DNA from: Casp-actino8 sp044355095
GTDB taxonomy: Bacteria; Actinomycetota; Acidimicrobiia; Acidimicrobiales; Ilumatobacteraceae
Length of the DNA stretch: 27,505 nt
Direction of reading: 5' to 3'
NCBI GenBank assembly: GCA_044355095.1
Contig: JBIKYT010000026.1
Coordinates: 1-27,505 of the forward strand
Each line of letters opens with the position of its first letter. Positions within the stretch are counted from its first letter, which is position 1. The position numbers and the translations under genes were made by a program. This document shows, piece by piece, positions 20,429 through 27,505 of this stretch. The notes beneath the pieces are model-generated. The model was given only the letters and a program-made list of their open reading frames with translations. It was not told the DNA's origin and did no database searches.

Positions 20429-22462
20429 TCAACTGCCAGCAAGTGTGGCGGCAATATCGCTCGATGATTCGCCCGAGCGACGTAAGACCACCGCAACGAA
20501 TGCCAAAGCAGCCATCGTCATGGCGAACAGCATCACTGCGCCGACTCCCCAGAAGGGTTTGATCGTGCTCTTGGTGGCACCAAGCAATGCCACCGGGAAG
20601 GTGGTGCTGCCCGCTTCGCTCACCAATGTTGAAATCACCGCGTTGTCAAGGCACAGCGTGAACGACAACAATCCGCCAGCAATCAATGCAGCCGAAATGA
20701 GTGGCAACGTAATTTGTCGAAATGCCTGAGCGGGGGTTGCTCCAAGGTCGGCGGCGGCTTCTTCAAGTGATTCGTCGAGTCCGGCGAGTCGCGCCCGAAC
20801 AATGAGGGTGACGACAGCACTGGCATACAACGACTGGCCAACCCACAACTTATGCATCCCACCACTGAATGGACCGATTCCATTCTGGAACAAGTAGCCA
20901 AGGACAGGAACATCTTGAACACGCTGGAACCATGTCACTAATGCGATGGCATCCATCACCTCGGGTGTCACCAAAATCAAAAACACGATCGCCATAAAGA
21001 TCTTGGTCCACACTCCCGGACGTCGCGCCAATGCGACTCCCGATAAGCCGCCCAGAACCACTGCAATAACGGTTGCACCAAAGGCAGCTACGAATGAGTT
21101 GCGAATGGCATCGCCGATGCCGGTGAAGTCAAAAATCTCGCGATACCAATCAGTGAGTAGACCATTGACGACAAAAGCCGCAATGAAACCAAGTGCGCCC
21201 AGCCAATTCAGCAATCGCTTTGAACCAACACCGACTTTGTTCAACACCCGTCGCAGTAACAACGCCCCTGCGGTAATGACGAAGAAACGAATAAGCATGG
21301 CCCAGGCTGCCCCGCCGTCAAATAACTCGCCCCACCACTTCACGCTGGTTTCACCGGACCAAATCGAGAAGGAGGATCCGCCGTTGAATGAATGCCGGAA
21401 AACTAGGGCGATCGGGATGAACATGAACAGTAGAACCAATACCGCCCAGGCGCCCATTGACAATTTCATGCCGTCGAAACGACGCGATTGCTCAACTCTT
21501 TCGTGTCGCTCTCGAGCAGTCGTTCGTGCATGCATTGATCGACGAACTGCTTGCGTCACCGGTTGGGCGGCCCGCAGAAGCCAAGGCACAATCCAAACGA
21601 CCAACGCTCCAACCATCAGAGCAAGAAGTACAGCGCCGATCATGAGGATCGCCATCGCCGAACCGAGTGGCCAGTTTTGCGCCTGCGAAAACTGCGAGGC
21701 AATCATCGAGCCGATCATGTTGCCTTTGGCCCCACCCAACACGGTTGCCGTGACATAGTCGCCACACATTGGGATAAACGTCAACAACACTCCGGCCACG
21801 ATGCCAGGGCCAGCCAAGGGCAACGTCACACCAAAGAATGTGGCAATGCGGCCAGCACCTAAATCTTTGCTCGCTTCGCGCATACGTACATCAATGCGGT
21901 CAAGGGCCACAAACAAGGGCAAAATCATGAACCCGAGATAGTTGTAAACAATGGCGATTTGCACCGCCATCTGAGTTTCGAGCAGTTGAATCCCGCGGTC
22001 GCCCACAATTCCGAGGTCGGACAACCAACGCGAAAACTCACCGTTAGGCGCTAACGGGATTCGCCAAGAAACCGTCCGAATGAGGAATGACGTAAAACTC
22101 GGAATAACAACCAGGGCAAGAATTGTGGCACGCCATTTTTCACTGACTTTAAACGCCGCGAAATAAGCAACTGGTAATCCGATCGCCAAACACAGCAACG
22201 TTGCCACAATCGCAATACGCAATGTTGATTTGAAGGTCTTAAAGAAAGTCTCATCAAACACTTCTGAATAGTTATCGGTGGTGAGCTTGCCCAAGTCAAC
22301 CGGCAGAAGCTTTGAGGCGTCTTTGGTGCCAAACGAATAGACAATAATAAAAAGAATTGGGATAACGAAAAACAGCAGATACCAAATGATCGACGGGATG
22401 GCGAGGGCAAACTTAGGCCCTCGCCATCGTCGTCGATCAGAAGAAGTAACCGCTGTGGTCAA
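20429..22462 (-). CDS. Fused PotB-PotC-type spermidine/putrescine ABC permease
   Basis: A 677-residue membrane protein joining the two permease subunits normally encoded by potB and potC. The first half (about 1-310) has an N-terminal helix (FALAIPSIIWYLLFFVIPILFIIVYSF) and a MetI-type loop, EASKDLGAGRIATFFGVTLPLAGPGIV, the contact site for the ATPase. The second half (about 335-670) repeats this layout, with LEEAAADLGATPAQAFRQITLPLISAALI. A charged linker rich in Arg (RRSMHARTTARERHERVEQ) separates them. Each half would supply about six helices. A TTG at 22462 starts the gene 6 bp after the binding-protein stop. No frameshift is needed to explain the fusion; the frame is continuous. Substrate class follows from the family and the amine-catabolic neighbours. 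Confidence 0.9.
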   Translation of the reverse strand: MTTAVTSSDRRRWRGPKFALAIPSIIWYLLFFVIPILFIIVYSFGTKDASKLLPVDLGKLTTDNYSEVFDETFFKTFKSTLRIAIVATLLCLAIGLPVAYFAAFKVSEKWRATILALVVIPSFTSFLIRTVSWRIPLAPNGEFSRWLSDLGIVGDRGIQLLETQMAVQIAIVYNYLGFMILPLFVALDRIDVRMREASKDLGAGRIATFFGVTLPLAGPGIVAGVLLTFIPMCGDYVTATVLGGAKGNMIGSMIASQFSQAQNWPLGSAMAILMIGAVLLALMVGALVVWIVPWLLRAAQPVTQAVRRSMHARTTARERHERVEQSRRFDGMKLSMGAWAVLVLLFMFIPIALVFRHSFNGGSSFSIWSGETSVKWWGELFDGGAAWAMLIRFFVITAGALLLRRVLNKVGVGSKRLLNWLGALGFIAAFVVNGLLTDWYREIFDFTGIGDAIRNSFVAAFGATVIAVVLGGLSGVALARRPGVWTKIFMAIVFLILVTPEVMDAIALVTWFQRVQDVPVLGYLFQNGIGPFSGGMHKLWVGQSLYASAVVTLIVRARLAGLDESLEEAAADLGATPAQAFRQITLPLISAALIAGGLLSFTLCLDNAVISTLVSEAGSTTFPVALLGATKSTIKPFWGVGAVMLFAMTMAALAFVAVVLRRSGESSSDIAATLAGS

Positions 22463-22468
22463 GCTTGA

Positions 22469-23731
22469 TCAGGCCCCGGCCTTGGCCTTCATCTTGTTGA
22501 TGATGTCAACTTGACGATCAATTGCTGACGTGATTTCCTGAGTTGACATAGTTGCCACCTGGGACTCATCAAAGAAGATCATGTCGCCGAATTCGAGATC
22601 TGGTGCGAGCTCGGAAATCAAGGTTGGCATTTCTTTCATGCCGGTGTGATAACCGTGATACGCCAAGTCTTGAATTGAGATTTCTGGAATTAGGTCCCAG
22701 TTAATCCACGCGTGAGCGGCCTCGGCGTTCGGTGCACCGGCGGCGATGCAATAGTTATCCATCCACAATTCGGTGGTCGGTGTACCGAGGGCCCACTTCC
22801 ACACGGTCGGGTCTCCGCCTGCTTCGGCGATACGGAAGTACGCCTGACGAGCATCGCCGTTCCAGGCCATTGACAGGGCATACGCACCCTCCGCGAGAGC
22901 TGTACTTGGGTAACTATCAAACTTCTTGATGTGTTGAGCAAGTTCATCAACCAAGAAGGCCTCACAGGCATCGAGGTCGGCAGTGTCGGTTCCGTTCCAG
23001 TCTTTACCATTGGCCCAGCACCAAGCACCCCAAACGTTCGGGCCAGTGTCGATTACTGAACAGTTACCGCTGGCTTCGTTCATGCAGGCATCAAAGAAGT
23101 CCTGCCAAGTCACGAGGTCTCTGGTGATAACGGTGCTATCCCAGAAGAACCCGGTAGTTCCCCAGTTCTTGCATACCGAATACTCGTTGTTGGGATCCCA
23201 TGCTTGACCTAGGTAAGCGGGATCAACGTTGACCATGTTCGGAATGAGCGATGTATCGAACTTCTGAATGAGTCCCTTTTCAATCATCTGTGGGATGTAC
23301 GGGCCAGTCGGAACGACAATGTCGAATCCGCTGTTTCCACCCGAGGTCGCCAACTTGGTGATGAGGTCTTCGTTGCTGTTGAAGTAGTCAACTTTCATTG
23401 ACACACCAATCGCGTCTTCGGCTTGCTCTCCGACCAACAGCGGGTCGTTGTAGTCGCCCCAGGTGTACATCGCAAGAGTTCCAGTAGCTGCGTTAATCAC
23501 GCGGCTCCAGTCACCCGATGCCAATGTTGAACCACTCGGAGGAGTTGTGCTGTCTCCGCCGTCAGTGGCAGGAGCGGAAGAGCCGTCGTCATCGCCGCCA
23601 CATGCGGCAACAACTAGTGCCAAACCGGCGGCCGCTGAACCCATTTTGAAGATGGCGCGACGCGTCAACTTCTCATGAAAGTTTTCGGGGGCCAACATCC
23701 GCAATTGCGGGATCTTGTCATTGGTGGTCAT
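22469..23731 (-). CDS. PotD-like polyamine-binding lipoprotein
   Basis: Solute-binding protein of 420 residues for the adjacent ABC importer. The N-terminus has LTRRAIFKMGSAAAGLALVVAAC: a twin-arginine-like pair (Arg24-Arg25) followed by a lipobox with Cys44, so it is probably exported folded and lipid-anchored. A Gly/Asp/Ser linker follows. The mature part has TLAMYTWGDYNDPLL, GFDIVVPTGPYIPQMIEKGLIQKFD and NWGTTGFFWDSTVI, all characteristic of PotD/PotF proteins. An ideal ribosome site, AGAAGGAG at 23745-23738, lies six bases before ATG, stronger than for its neighbours, as fits the need for excess binding protein. It lies 62 bp after potA. The exact ligand cannot be read; putrescine or spermidine is likely. 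Confidence 0.92.
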   Translation of the reverse strand: MTTNDKIPQLRMLAPENFHEKLTRRAIFKMGSAAAGLALVVAACGGDDDGSSAPATDGGDSTTPPSGSTLASGDWSRVINAATGTLAMYTWGDYNDPLLVGEQAEDAIGVSMKVDYFNSNEDLITKLATSGGNSGFDIVVPTGPYIPQMIEKGLIQKFDTSLIPNMVNVDPAYLGQAWDPNNEYSVCKNWGTTGFFWDSTVITRDLVTWQDFFDACMNEASGNCSVIDTGPNVWGAWCWANGKDWNGTDTADLDACEAFLVDELAQHIKKFDSYPSTALAEGAYALSMAWNGDARQAYFRIAEAGGDPTVWKWALGTPTTELWMDNYCIAAGAPNAEAAHAWINWDLIPEISIQDLAYHGYHTGMKEMPTLISELAPDLEFGDMIFFDESQVATMSTQEITSAIDRQVDIINKMKAKAGA

Positions 23732-23737
23732 GTGATT

Positions 23738-23745
23738 CTCCTTCT
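23738..23745 (-). promoter_or_regulatory. Strong ribosome-binding site of the PotD-like gene
   Basis: AGAAGGAG six bases ahead of the ATG at 23731. It is the clearest Shine-Dalgarno sequence in the window and fixes the start. A tentative internal promoter (TTGCGT-17-TAAACA on the minus strand) is possible in the same 62-bp gap. Confidence 0.75.
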
Positions 23746-23793
23746 ATCTTTTGGACTTTGTTGTTTACTTAAATCATTGAATGAACGCAAAAC

Positions 23794-24915
23794 TCACTCT
23801 TCATGGGCCTCGTCATCACCATCAGTCATCACGATGTCTGCTTGGCGCGCCGAGAACAAATACACGTCGTCAGCTGACCAATGGCAAAAAACATTGTCGC
23901 CTTGTTGGAAACGCGCTGCATGCGCTCGTGGTGTTAACACCAACAGATCACGCTCTCCTGCGGTCACGACATACTGCAAAACATCGCCAAAGTGAGAAAC
24001 ACCAGCGACTACTCCTGCTGTCACGTTGTGACGATCGGTCGGTTGCTCGGCTGACAAGTTGATGCACTCTGGACGAACTGCCGACAAGGCCGGCTGCCCA
24101 TTGGGAACATCTTCTTCGGGCCGGCTTGCCACGAACTCAGTTCCGTCATCGGCACGCGTGCCGTGCTCGGTGGCGACGCCGTGCCAAAAGTTGTTGCGCC
24201 CAATGAATCCGGCCACGAACGCCGATGACGGATGCTCGTACACAGTTTCTGGTTCGCCAAGTTGCTCAATATGGCCATCGAGCATGATCGCAATACGGTC
24301 GCTCATACTCATGGCTTCTTCTTGATCATGGGTCACGAAGATGAAAGTGATGCCAAGGCGACTCTGCAGCAACTTCAGTTCAATCTGCATCTCTTCGCGC
24401 AGTTTGCGGTCAAGTGCACCAAGCGGTTCATCAAGCAACAACACACTGGGACGATTAACGAGAGCGCGAGCCACTGCCACACGCTGTTGTTGACCACCCG
24501 ACATTTGACGAGGCTTACGCTCGGCCAATTTGCTCATCTGCACCATGTCGAGTGCCTCAGCAACTTTGGCAGCGATCTCTGATTTCGGTACACCCTTTTG
24601 CCGCAAACCGTAGGCGACATTCTCGGCAACGGTCATGTGTGGAAACAATGCGTAGTGCTGAAAGACGGTGTTGACGTCACGCTTGTACGGAGGAACACCC
24701 TGCACGTACTCGCCGCTAATACGGATAAACCCAGAGTCGGGCTGTTCAAAACCAGCAAGCATTCTCAGGGTTGTGGTCTTGCCACAACCGCTTGGGCCGA
24801 GCAACGACAAGAACTCGCCAGGCTTCACCGACAGATTGACTGAGTCAACGGCAACCATTGAACCGAACCGCTTTGTTACACCCTCAAGTTCGACTGCACC
24901 TCGGTCACCACTCAC
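23794..24915 (-). CDS. potA: PotA-like spermidine/putrescine importer ATPase
   Basis: ATP-binding subunit, 373 residues, energising the polyamine importer encoded downstream. Walker A is GPSGCGKTT (from residue 40), the Q-loop is in TVFQHYALFPHMTVAENVAYGL, the signature is MSGGQQQRVAVARAL, Walker B is SVLLLDEPLGALD and the switch is FVTHDQEEAMSMSDRI. After about residue 240 a C-terminal TOBE-type regulatory domain follows (GRNNFWHGVA, LSAVRPECINL, VAGVSHFGDVLQYVV). GTG at 24915 starts the protein. A TATAGT -10 at 24990-24985 implies a leader of about 60 bases, so this operon is not leaderless. It heads the order ATPase, binding protein, permease, amine oxidase, all on the minus strand. Confidence 0.93.
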   Translation of the reverse strand: MSGDRGAVELEGVTKRFGSMVAVDSVNLSVKPGEFLSLLGPSGCGKTTTLRMLAGFEQPDSGFIRISGEYVQGVPPYKRDVNTVFQHYALFPHMTVAENVAYGLRQKGVPKSEIAAKVAEALDMVQMSKLAERKPRQMSGGQQQRVAVARALVNRPSVLLLDEPLGALDRKLREEMQIELKLLQSRLGITFIFVTHDQEEAMSMSDRIAIMLDGHIEQLGEPETVYEHPSSAFVAGFIGRNNFWHGVATEHGTRADDGTEFVASRPEEDVPNGQPALSAVRPECINLSAEQPTDRHNVTAGVVAGVSHFGDVLQYVVTAGERDLLVLTPRAHAARFQQGDNVFCHWSADDVYLFSARQADIVMTDGDDEAHEE

Positions 24916-24984
24916 CTGTCGGGTCCCCCATTCTGACTGATCGACGTCGTCTACTTCCTTTGCACCCGCAAGTGCTCAGATGCG

Positions 24985-24990
24985 ACTATA
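24985..24990 (-). promoter_or_regulatory. -10 box of the pot operon
   Basis: TATAGT on the minus strand, near consensus, about 70 bases before the potA start. It is divergent from the aminotransferase promoter about 50 bp away, so the 155-bp gap could carry shared control of uptake and breakdown. Confidence 0.5.
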
Positions 24991-25040
24991 GGACACTTGA
25001 ACCGCTGGTGAAACTTATTCTGAACACCGAAACACTGAGT

Positions 25041-25065
25041 TAACCTAGAAACCGAACCCTAGGAG
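25041..25065 (+). promoter_or_regulatory. -10 box and ribosome site of the aminotransferase gene
   Basis: TAACCT at 25041-25046 is a -10 candidate with TTCTGA at 25018-25023 (17 bp spacer) as a weak -35. AGGAG at 25061-25065 lies five bases before GTG 25071 and fixes the start. Confidence 0.5.
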
Positions 25066-25070
25066 TTTGC

Positions 25071-26459
25071 GTGAACACCCCCATCAATGATCCGTCCGAC
25101 CTCATGGCCCTTGGGCAGAGGCACCTCTGGGGGCATTTCACCAACCTGTCAGCCGTTCAGCGCCTCGGATTACCCATCATCGACCATGGCGAAGGCGCCT
25201 ATGTATATGACAGAGGTGGCAAGCGCTACCTCGATGGCCTCTCGGGGCTGTTCACGGTCAACGTCGGCCACGGGCGGGCCGAGCTTGGTCAGGCCGCTGC
25301 CGGACAGAGCGAAAAGTTGGGCTACTTCCCGCTCTGGAGCTTTGGCCACGAACCCGGCATTCGCTTGGCGGCCAAACTGGCTTCGCTCGCCCCTGGTGAT
25401 CTGAATCGCGTGTTCTTCACGGCAGGAGGCGGCGAGGCAGTTGAATCAGCTTGGAAACTGGCCGTGCAGTACTTCACAAATATCGGGCAACCCGATCGCC
25501 GCAAAGTCATCAGTCGCTATTACGCCTATCACGGCACGTCGCTCGGAGCGCTGAGCATCACGGGGATCCCCGCAATCCGCGAACCTTTCGAGCCGCTCTT
25601 CTCGTGGGCCATCAAAGTACCGAACACCAGCCAATACCGCTGCGGCATGTGCGCTGAGCAAAATGCTTGTTCGCTTGACTGTGCTGACGAAGTTGAACGT
25701 ACCATTTTGCGCGAGGGTCCAGAGACCATCGCCATGGTGGTCATGGAGCCAGTGCAAAACACCGGAGGCGCGTTAGTCCCGCCACCCGGGTACTGGAAGC
25801 GCATTCGCGAGATCTGTGACAAGTACGGAATCTTGCTGGTCTCTGATGAAGTGATTTGTGGTTTTGGTCGTCTCGGCTATTGGTTTGGGTGCGAGCGATT
25901 TGAGTATCAGCCCGACATGATCACTTTTGCCAAGGGCGTCACGAGTGGATATGCCCCACTCGGCGGAGTCATCGTGAGTGATCGATTGGCTGCTCCATTT
26001 CTTGAAGGTGAAGCCGCTGTGTTCTTGCACGGACTCACTTTTGGTGGTCATCCGGTTTCGTGCGCAGTCGCCCTTGCCAACATCGAGATTATGGAGCGCG
26101 AAGACCTGTTAGGGAATGTGCGACGCAACGAAGCAATTTTCGACGAGGTCATGGAAGGCCTACGCGATCTCCCCTTCGTTGGTGATGTTCGTGGTTGTGG
26201 CTACTTCAGAGTTGTTGAACTCGTGAAAGACAAAGCAACGAAACAATCGTTCACTGACGATGAGTGCAATTGGTTGTTGCGCGACGAACTATCGCCTTAT
26301 ATCTATAACGCCGGACTCATCTGCCGTGCCGACGATCGCGCCGATCCGGTTTTGGTTTTGTCACCCACATTGGTGTGTGGTGAAGAAGAATTGCGCTTCA
26401 TCGGCAAAGTTCTCACCGACGCCCTCAATCAAGCGGCAATAGCTTTCAGTTCTCGCTAG
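25071..26459 (+). CDS. Class III aminotransferase (putrescine:pyruvate type, SpuC-like)
   Basis: PLP-dependent omega-aminotransferase of 462 residues. It has YLDGLSGLFTVNVGHGR near the N-terminus, FFTAGGGEAVESAWKLA for phosphate binding, RYYAYHGTSLGALSITG, VVMEPVQNTGGALVPPPGYW, LLVSDEVICGFGRLGYWFGCERF with the cofactor Asp, and the PLP lysine in TFAKGVTSGYAPLGG (Lys288). LHGLTFGGHPVSCAVALANI completes the family pattern. The best match by type is putrescine or diamine:pyruvate aminotransferase, giving 4-aminobutanal. Cys191, 194, 200 and 204 form a tight cluster seen in some members of this group. It is divergent from the pot operon and convergent with the aldehyde dehydrogenase that could use its product. 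Other omega-amino substrates such as beta-alanine are possible. Confidence 0.9.
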   Translation: MNTPINDPSDLMALGQRHLWGHFTNLSAVQRLGLPIIDHGEGAYVYDRGGKRYLDGLSGLFTVNVGHGRAELGQAAAGQSEKLGYFPLWSFGHEPGIRLAAKLASLAPGDLNRVFFTAGGGEAVESAWKLAVQYFTNIGQPDRRKVISRYYAYHGTSLGALSITGIPAIREPFEPLFSWAIKVPNTSQYRCGMCAEQNACSLDCADEVERTILREGPETIAMVVMEPVQNTGGALVPPPGYWKRIREICDKYGILLVSDEVICGFGRLGYWFGCERFEYQPDMITFAKGVTSGYAPLGGVIVSDRLAAPFLEGEAAVFLHGLTFGGHPVSCAVALANIEIMEREDLLGNVRRNEAIFDEVMEGLRDLPFVGDVRGCGYFRVVELVKDKATKQSFTDDECNWLLRDELSPYIYNAGLICRADDRADPVLVLSPTLVCGEEELRFIGKVLTDALNQAAIAFSSR

Positions 26460-27505
26460 CTTTCGAGATTGGCCATCACGTGCTTGATGCGCGTGTAATC
26501 CTCAAGTGCATACATCGACAAGTCCTTACCGTAACCCGATTGCTTGAATCCACCATGAGGCATTTCGGCAACCATCGGAATGTGCGTGTTGACCCACACG
26601 CAACCAAAGTCAAGACGCTTCGTCATGCGCATCGCACGACCAAAGTCTTTGGTCCACACACTCGACGCCAAACCGTAATCAACGCCGTTGGCCCAACGCA
26701 CTGCTTCGTCTTCACCATCAAAAGATTGAACCGTGATGACAGGTCCGAAGATTTCAGTCTGAACCATTTCATCGGTCTGGCGCAGATTGCTCACGACCGT
26801 TGGTGCAAAGAAGTAACCCGAACCAGACTGACGCGATCCACCAGCATTGACTTCGGCATGTGATGGCAAACGATCAAAGAAGCCCGAAACACGAGCCAAC
26901 TGATTGGCGTTGTTCACTGGCCCAAAGAGCACGTCTTCGTTATCGGGCATTCCACATTGCGTGGCTTTCGCTTGTTCGGTGAGTGCTGCGACAAAATCTT
27001 TGTACACCCCAGCCGAACACAACACGCGTGTTGCCGCGGTGCAGTCTTGGCCCGCATTGAAAAACCCTGCCATCGCGATTCCTTCAGCAGCAGCAGCAAT
27101 GTCTGCGTCATCAAACACAATGACCGGTGCCTTGCCACCAAGTTCAAGGTGTACTCGCTTCAAACTCTTTGATGCCGACTCGGCAACTTCCATACCAGCG
27201 CGCACCGAACCAGTAACGCTCACGAGCGACGGAGTTTGATGCGACACCATGGCACGGCCAGTGTCGCGGTCACCACAAATCACGTTCATGACACCAGGTG
27301 GCAAGAACTCGGCACAAATTTCGGCCAACAACGTTGTACTCACTGGCGTGGTGTCACTGGGCTTCAGCACAACCGTGTTGCCAGCCGCAATCGCAGGAGC
27401 AAATTTCCAAACAGCCATCATCATCGGATAGTTCCATGGCGCAACCTGTGCACACACACCAATGGGTTCGCGACGAATGTAACTCGTCATGTTGGGAACG
27501 TATTC
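26456..27505 (-). CDS. Aldehyde dehydrogenase, 4-aminobutyraldehyde type (5' end outside window)
   Basis: NAD(P)-dependent aldehyde dehydrogenase. 349 residues are visible of about 475; the frame runs open to the right edge, reading EYVPNMTSYIRREPIGV, so the N-terminal quarter is missing. The nucleotide-binding VAPWNYP and VLKPSDTTP, the VSVTGSVRAG loop, the general-base Glu in HLELGGKAPVIVFDDAD, and the catalytic Cys in FFNAGQDCTAATRV (codon 27043-27041) are present. EIFGPVITVQSF and GFKQSGYGKDLS complete it. The NAGQDCTA form is typical of gamma-aminobutyraldehyde dehydrogenases, which turn 4-aminobutanal into GABA. That fits the pot, oxidase and aminotransferase neighbours. Betaine-aldehyde activity is a possible alternative. 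Its stop overlaps the aminotransferase stop in CTAG. Confidence 0.9.
   Translation of the reverse strand, partial: EYVPNMTSYIRREPIGVCAQVAPWNYPMMMAVWKFAPAIAAGNTVVLKPSDTTPVSTTLLAEICAEFLPPGVMNVICGDRDTGRAMVSHQTPSLVSVTGSVRAGMEVAESASKSLKRVHLELGGKAPVIVFDDADIAAAAEGIAMAGFFNAGQDCTAATRVLCSAGVYKDFVAALTEQAKATQCGMPDNEDVLFGPVNNANQLARVSGFFDRLPSHAEVNAGGSRQSGSGYFFAPTVVSNLRQTDEMVQTEIFGPVITVQSFDGEDEAVRWANGVDYGLASSVWTKDFGRAMRMTKRLDFGCVWVNTHIPMVAEMPHGGFKQSGYGKDLSMYALEDYTRIKHVMANLES

Noticed and set aside
20946..21758. 270-residue plus-strand frame within the permease gene
   Set aside because: It is antisense to a clear ABC permease with conserved motifs, has a Ser/Thr/Pro/Arg composition typical of a shadow frame and no family features.
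24916..24984. Possible riboswitch in the 60-base potA leader
   Set aside because: Only a 4-bp stem and a short palindrome could be drawn; nothing matches a known riboswitch core.

Overview
The window looks like a chromosomal segment of an actinobacterium, most likely of the class Acidimicrobiia (Ilumatobacter-like or freshwater relatives). This is inferred from a mycothiol synthase, a DUF222/13E12-type HNH relic, DUF3499 and DUF6285 family proteins, frequent GTG/TTG starts and many start codons lying directly behind a -10 box. GC content is moderate by eye. There is no phage, transposase or CRISPR signal. Most genes are housekeeping or catabolic.

Layout. 1-990: 5' part of hisC (minus strand, runs off the left edge) and a small divergent unknown gene. 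983-2151: a broken 13E12-type HNH endonuclease gene with a LexA-box-like site upstream. 2295-2863: a rhodanese lipoprotein and a small cysteine-rich protein, translationally coupled, behind a CsoR/CstR-like operator. 2975-6412: a 1145-residue PGRS-like glycine-rich surface protein with an LPTTG motif at the wrong (N-terminal) end. 6425-11172: nth with a histone-H1-like lysine tail, mshD, an M3 peptidase and rlmN. 11173-14608: a DUF6285/phosphotransferase pair, an orphan ABC ATPase, an SRPBCC protein and a DUF3499 protein. 14656-15133: a TM2-domain protein with its terminator, and tRNA-Val(CAC) with its terminator. 15177-16709: a membrane-anchored J-domain protein and a 2-hydroxyacid dehydrogenase. 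16794-19040: a large arylsulfatase. 19072-27505: a polyamine uptake and breakdown locus.

The polyamine locus is the functional centrepiece. A minus-strand operon encodes PotA-like ATPase, PotD-like binding lipoprotein, a single fused PotB-PotC permease and a flavin amine oxidase. A class III aminotransferase is transcribed divergently from potA. A convergent aldehyde dehydrogenase of the 4-aminobutyraldehyde type lies at the right edge. Imported putrescine or spermidine could be deaminated by oxidase or aminotransferase, and the aldehyde oxidised to GABA or a related acid.

A recurring regulatory theme is a TANNNT hexamer followed by exactly six bases and then the start codon, seen at seven transcription-unit heads. 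This suggests extensive leaderless translation and helps fix the starts.
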